This document shows positions 60,119 through 64,000 of a stretch of 64,000 nucleotides of DNA, piece after piece. The notes below the pieces were generated by a model, which was given only the letters and a program-made list of their open reading frames with translations, made no database searches and was not told where the DNA came from. This stretch comes from Pristionchus mayeri (lineage: Eukaryota > Nematoda > Chromadorea > Rhabditida > Neodiplogasteridae): contig BTRK01000006.1 of NCBI GenBank assembly GCA_036245805.1, forward strand, positions 15,470,365 to 15,534,364, in the 5' to 3' direction. The position numbers and the translations under genes were made by a program. The stretch's first letter is position 1. Each line of letters begins with the position of its first letter.

Positions 60119-61140
60119 GCGAAATGGGCATGGAAGCTAGAGGAATTTTGAAAACTGTCACGAATCCGGGTGCCTATCACTCCGTGCATTCTGATGATGC
60201 TGAAGCGCTGGAATGTAGGAAGGCTGGGTTTCCCCTAGTCTTTCGTACCGAGAAAGAGCGAGACAGTGTGCGAAATAGAAAGAGTATAAAGCACCAGGAA
60301 TGCGATTAGAAGCGCATTGCGTGACTCTGTTACGGTTACAAGATAAGAGGATGATGGAGGATTCATGCTACGCAGATTCAGAAGCGAGGAAGATCAAAGA
60401 TCAACAGGATTTGATTTGCAGATCGTGGGATAAATGCATGTAGGGATAGAAGAGATCAGATTCAAAAGGCTATGAAGGGTAGGGATACTTTAGAGGATGC
60501 CTACGATATTGAAGGATACGGTAGTTCAAGGAGAGCGTACGGACTGTCAGCTCCGTGATCCTCCTGCTCCCTCGACTGGCGAGTGTGCTGCTTATATACG
60601 GCCTGGTCCGTCCCTCCGGTGGGTTCATCTTGCACCTGGAATGAGGGGGCGTGGCTTGCGCGGAGCTGCGAATTAGGAGGCGGAGCCAGCGCGACGCGAG
60701 GATTACGGTAGCGGACCGGCGAGAGAGCACGCGAAGGGAAGAGAATCAGAGTGGTGATCTGTGGTGCGGGTTAATCATTCGCACGGTTGACGATGATCAC
60801 TTATGGGAGGTGAGAATGGGAGAAATCGGGGAAAAGAACAGAAGATCGAGATCGAAATCGGATTTTTTCTGTGTGCACCTTCATCAAGCAGAAACTAATT
60901 CGTACTATTAAGGCTTCTAACTTTCTAATTACAAAAGAATAATTACATAATTTATTTAATTTCATAGTGAGTTTTAAAATATTTTGAAAAAATAAGCATA
61001 ATAAATCGTTACAGACATGTCAAACGTGCCGCCTCTCGGGCGATAGTGGAGCGCGCCAATTTTTCGCGCATTGAGTGAGAAGGTTATTTAACACCCTGTT
61101 TGTCATTCGAAACGCGAAATCGCTTGTTTTCTGATAGATA
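60119..61140. other. Divergent intergenic region between P450 and MCMBP-like genes
   Basis: Holds regulatory DNA for two divergent genes. Apart from a TATA-like box and hairpin-family relatives (about 60237-60289 and 60715-60745) no feature is recognised. The segment 60890-61020 is AT-rich. Confidence 0.5.
60591..60598 (-). promoter_or_regulatory. TATA-like box upstream of the P450 gene
   Basis: TATATAAG on the minus strand, flanked by GC-rich sequence, about 475 bases before the P450 start. If used, the transcript would begin near 60565. The long leader this implies weakens the call. Confidence 0.35.
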
Positions 61141-63201
61141 ATGGAGTGCGAATCGACTACCTGCAACGTCTATGAGGCCCTCGACAAGCTGTTCACAGGT
61201 TGGAGTTGTTTTTAGCCAAGTTTTCCTTGTCTTTTCCTGTTTTCCTCTTAAATTTCGTATTTTCGTCATATTTTCACGTTTCAGGCGACCAGAAAGCGCA
61301 GCCGAGCTCGTTCGTGGACAAGTTGCGCGAGACTTTCCCGCACAGCGTCAGGGTCAGCCTTTTTTGCTATTTACAAAGACTATTTTCATGCTTTTGACCT
61401 ACTCTTGAATTCTACAATTATCGGCCTTCACCTGTCTACTATGTTCTAATTTTGGCGATCGACTACTTCTCTTGATATTTGGTTTTGATGGAAATGCCTA
61501 GGTTCGTTTCGCCATTCCCTCGACCGATTCCCGCACTTTCGTTATCAGTTTCCGCTTATCGCCGTTTTTTCATCATGTTGTTGCACTTTCCTCCTTATTA
61601 TTATCATTATTGCGGTTGTTTCTGCAGGTCTTGGCCCTCGGTGCCCCCAAAATTGTGCCAATTGCTAGTTAATTATATAATTATCATAATTGCGATTATT
61701 ACCCTCGTTCTCTCCAGAAGTCATGGCCTTCGGTGAACTCGTCCTCGGCCGCGGGATGGAAGGAGGCGCCAGTGATGGTGCGCGCCCGCTGCATGGTCCA
61801 GGACGCACTCGGATTGGAGCTCTACGCTGCCACTTGCGAGGTGTCAATTAAGAGTTAATTAATTAGCTTAATCAGCATTCCTCCGACGTATCTTGCAACC
61901 CTTGATCCATTGATCTAGGCCTGTTTATTGTCCCATCTAGGATACAGGACTTTTGGCGATGACATCCTGTGCCAGGATTCCCGGAACAGAGATTAAGCCT
62001 TGAGTAGTATGCCCTCGTTTACTTCCTTTTTTTCTGGACTCAGTTTGGCTTCTACTGATTATTCTGGGGACACGGCAGAAAAGAATGCAGTTAAGCCCCA
62101 CAAGAATCCTCAAAAACGGCGCTTCCAGCATAAATGGCTTGGACTTGTTGGATTTCTCCTCCAAGAAGGCCGATTTCCAAGTTAGCAGAATGCGAAAATG
62201 CTGTCCAGACTCTCAGAAAAAAATTTTTTTTTCTCTTCGTTCGTCTACCCTGAATCTCTGGCGGTCTGGTTTTCGATGAACACACCCAAAACCATACGTG
62301 GGCAGACGTTGCTGTTGAGTTTCAAACTCCGGGAGGGTCCCCACTAGTTCGGCCACAAAACCGGCAGTGTTTACGGAGACTGATACCCTTAAACTCGACG
62401 AACTATGATGAGCAAACTCCGAAAACCGGGACGGTTTAGCTGCTAGCAGCGATGGTGCCCAGGTTAGCCCAGAACTGCTTGAATTAGCTGAAGCCTATCT
62501 TACACACGAGGGTGATTGAACCCAGCGCCAGTGAGCCCGTTGAACCCCGCTGCACAAAAAATGCGTTAACAACTGCCGAATTGCACATCCACGTCACAAA
62601 GACCAAAATTAGTTGGTGTAGAGCGAAATGCGTGTCTGACTGAGGAGTACAAAGGGTCAGTTAGCGCTCTAGCGATTAATGAGCATCAAGAAATTTCATG
62701 CGTATTTTCACGTAAATGGGGGTGGCAGTTATTTATTGTATGAAGCGAATTGTACCTTGTGTTTTGTGTATTGTTCCCATTGTGGAGTTAATTGTACGAA
62801 CATCGTATGAGATTAATAATCAAGAACCGATCTTAGACCAAATCCATTGGAATGAGCGATCTCCAGAGTGCGTTTAGTGGCTTGCTAATGTAGTTCGAAA
62901 GATTATTAACTTACGATCATAGATTTGAATTGTCGCGCAAAACACCTGGAGATCAAGAGTTTCAGAGTTCGGACAAATACATTACAAAGTGGGATAATTG
63001 CTTTTGAAGTTGGCAAGCAACAGTAATCGGAGATCATACTCGCAATGCTTAGAGTGAAGGATTGTGGCGATCAGTGGCTTAATTTTAAACGAGGGCTAAT
63101 TAACAAAATAACTTAATTAACTAATCTGTTAATTACAGGTCAGCAAGGGCGACTCGAAGCGCGTCGTCAGCGGCGTGCTCAGGGATTCCTTCGGCGATGA
63201 G
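61141..63201 (+). CDS. mcmbp: MCM-binding-protein-like protein, N-terminal exons (continues past the window)
   Basis: Exons 61141-61198, 61285-61346, 61718-61840 and 63139-63201 join in one frame to 102 residues; a further exon may begin at 63996 after GGCAG. Residues about 25-40 read SSFVDKLRETFPHS, then KSWPSVNSS, then VMVRARCMVQDALGLELYAA. This follows the N-terminal plan of MCMBP (a helix, WVPSLN, then FVKFRCMIQDMFDPEFY with a strand-rich segment). MCMBP binds MCM2-7 in the nucleus and helps assemble or unload the replicative helicase. Call rests on this short N-terminal match, so it is moderate. The acceptor of exon 3 has a near-duplicate about 90 bases upstream. Confidence 0.6.
61841..63138. 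other. Long intron of the MCMBP-like gene with a GC-richer insert
   Basis: The stretch 62280-62700 is richer in GC and less repetitive than neighbouring introns, with no long reading frame on either strand and no repeat partner in the window. Origin unknown. Confidence 0.4.
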
Positions 63202-64000
63202 GTGGCGTATTGTTTCCATTAATATTCCCGGTTCAAATAGGTTTCACCCGGCCTTGTCGTGCAAAATCAGTCTGCCGGCGTGAAAAGTATAGTAGGCTAG
63301 CATTTTACGCGTGTTACAATTACACTTCCGAAATGCTTCTCTAACATTTTAAGGATGGGCTTGACTTATGAATATTTCCAAACCTTGTTTCTCAATTTCT
63401 AACTGAGCGAATGTCGATTGCCATTTCCTTGTCGTTGGCACAAAGTTTTCGTGCGCGTATTCCGTGTAGTATGCGTTACACTGGCTGTAGGTGGATAGGT
63501 TCATAGATCTCGACCGATTTACTGCTCTCGCTCCTCTCACCAACTGTGCACAGTAGCCGGAAATTGGCGGATTTACTCGCACTGAAGGGATTTGTGAGGG
63601 AATATTTAGCGGGCGCGCGTGGGTGGGAATTAATCAACTTTTGAAGAGGCGAAAACGGGAAGTGGCAATCCGATTGTCGATTTCATCATTGGGAGTCACC
63701 ATAGGGCGAATAGGAATTTACTGGTTGTTGTGGGCCTCGAACTATGGAGGAGAGGGGTCAATGTTTATATTTATCTTCTCGAGGAACTTTGGTAACCATC
63801 GGGAAAAAATCTTAATTCGTCGACTGTTAGGGAAACCTCGAAACACAAATTGAACGGGGTCAGAACAATTCAAATTAAACGAACGCTGGGAGACGTTAGT
63901 AGGTTCTAGGACGTTGGTTTCTATAATTTGGTATTCCGTATTGGCTAATTAAGCTCTCATCGGATGCTAGTTAGCATAATTAATTAATGTGGCAGGAGGT

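Noticed and set aside
62280..62700. A structured RNA or gene in the GC-richer intron insert
   Set aside because: No open frame, no foldable tRNA, and no repeat partner found by eye; left as unexplained DNA.

Overview
The window looks like nuclear DNA from a free-living nematode. Coding exons are short and GC-rich, separated by many AT-rich introns with TTNCAG-type acceptors. Several start codons sit just after an acceptor-like TTACAG, as expected for trans-splicing. The gene set (DPY-11/TMX thioredoxin, UCH-class ubiquitin hydrolases, DXO/DOM-3, TIM14/DNJ-21, mitochondrial EF-Ts, peptide transporter, P450, F-box protein) has clear Caenorhabditis counterparts. A diplogastrid such as Pristionchus is my guess, not shown. 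All gene models were assembled by hand by joining reading frames across splice sites; every multi-exon model below keeps phase throughout.

Layout. 1-700: last three exons of an unrecognised plus-strand gene. 0.8-8.2 kb: four large foldback (inverted-repeat) elements and a decayed two-copy, spliced-looking locus. 8.2-9.1 kb: F-box gene (minus). 10.5-11.2 kb: small unrecognised gene (plus). 11.5-16.6 kb: complete proton-coupled peptide transporter (minus). 16.6-20.5 kb: intergenic, with three copies of a conserved GC-rich block. 20.6-25.6 kb: dpy-11/TMX. 26.3-50.7 kb: five same-strand genes spaced roughly 290-580 bp apart: UCH copy 1, DXO, UCH copy 2, TIM14, EF-Ts. 51.3-60.1 kb: cytochrome P450 (minus). 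61.1 kb to the right edge: start of an MCM-binding-protein-like gene (plus).

The plus-strand cluster is housekeeping: ubiquitin recycling, RNA 5'-end quality control, mitochondrial import and mitochondrial translation. Its spacing and acceptor-like sites before the starts suggest an operon. The two UCH genes share all nine exon lengths plus conserved 5' and 3' flanks, with the DXO gene between them.

The non-coding part is unusually structured. There are nine foldback elements of different sequence families, five of them in introns of the UCH and EF-Ts genes. There is a three-copy palindromic MITE, a many-copy short hairpin family concentrated in P450 and transporter-side DNA, and an intron-associated TACGGTA/TACCGTA motif that often overlaps the 5' splice site. 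Two introns appear to use GC donors; one splits the codon of a catalytic residue. No rRNA gene, convincing tRNA gene or CRISPR array was seen.
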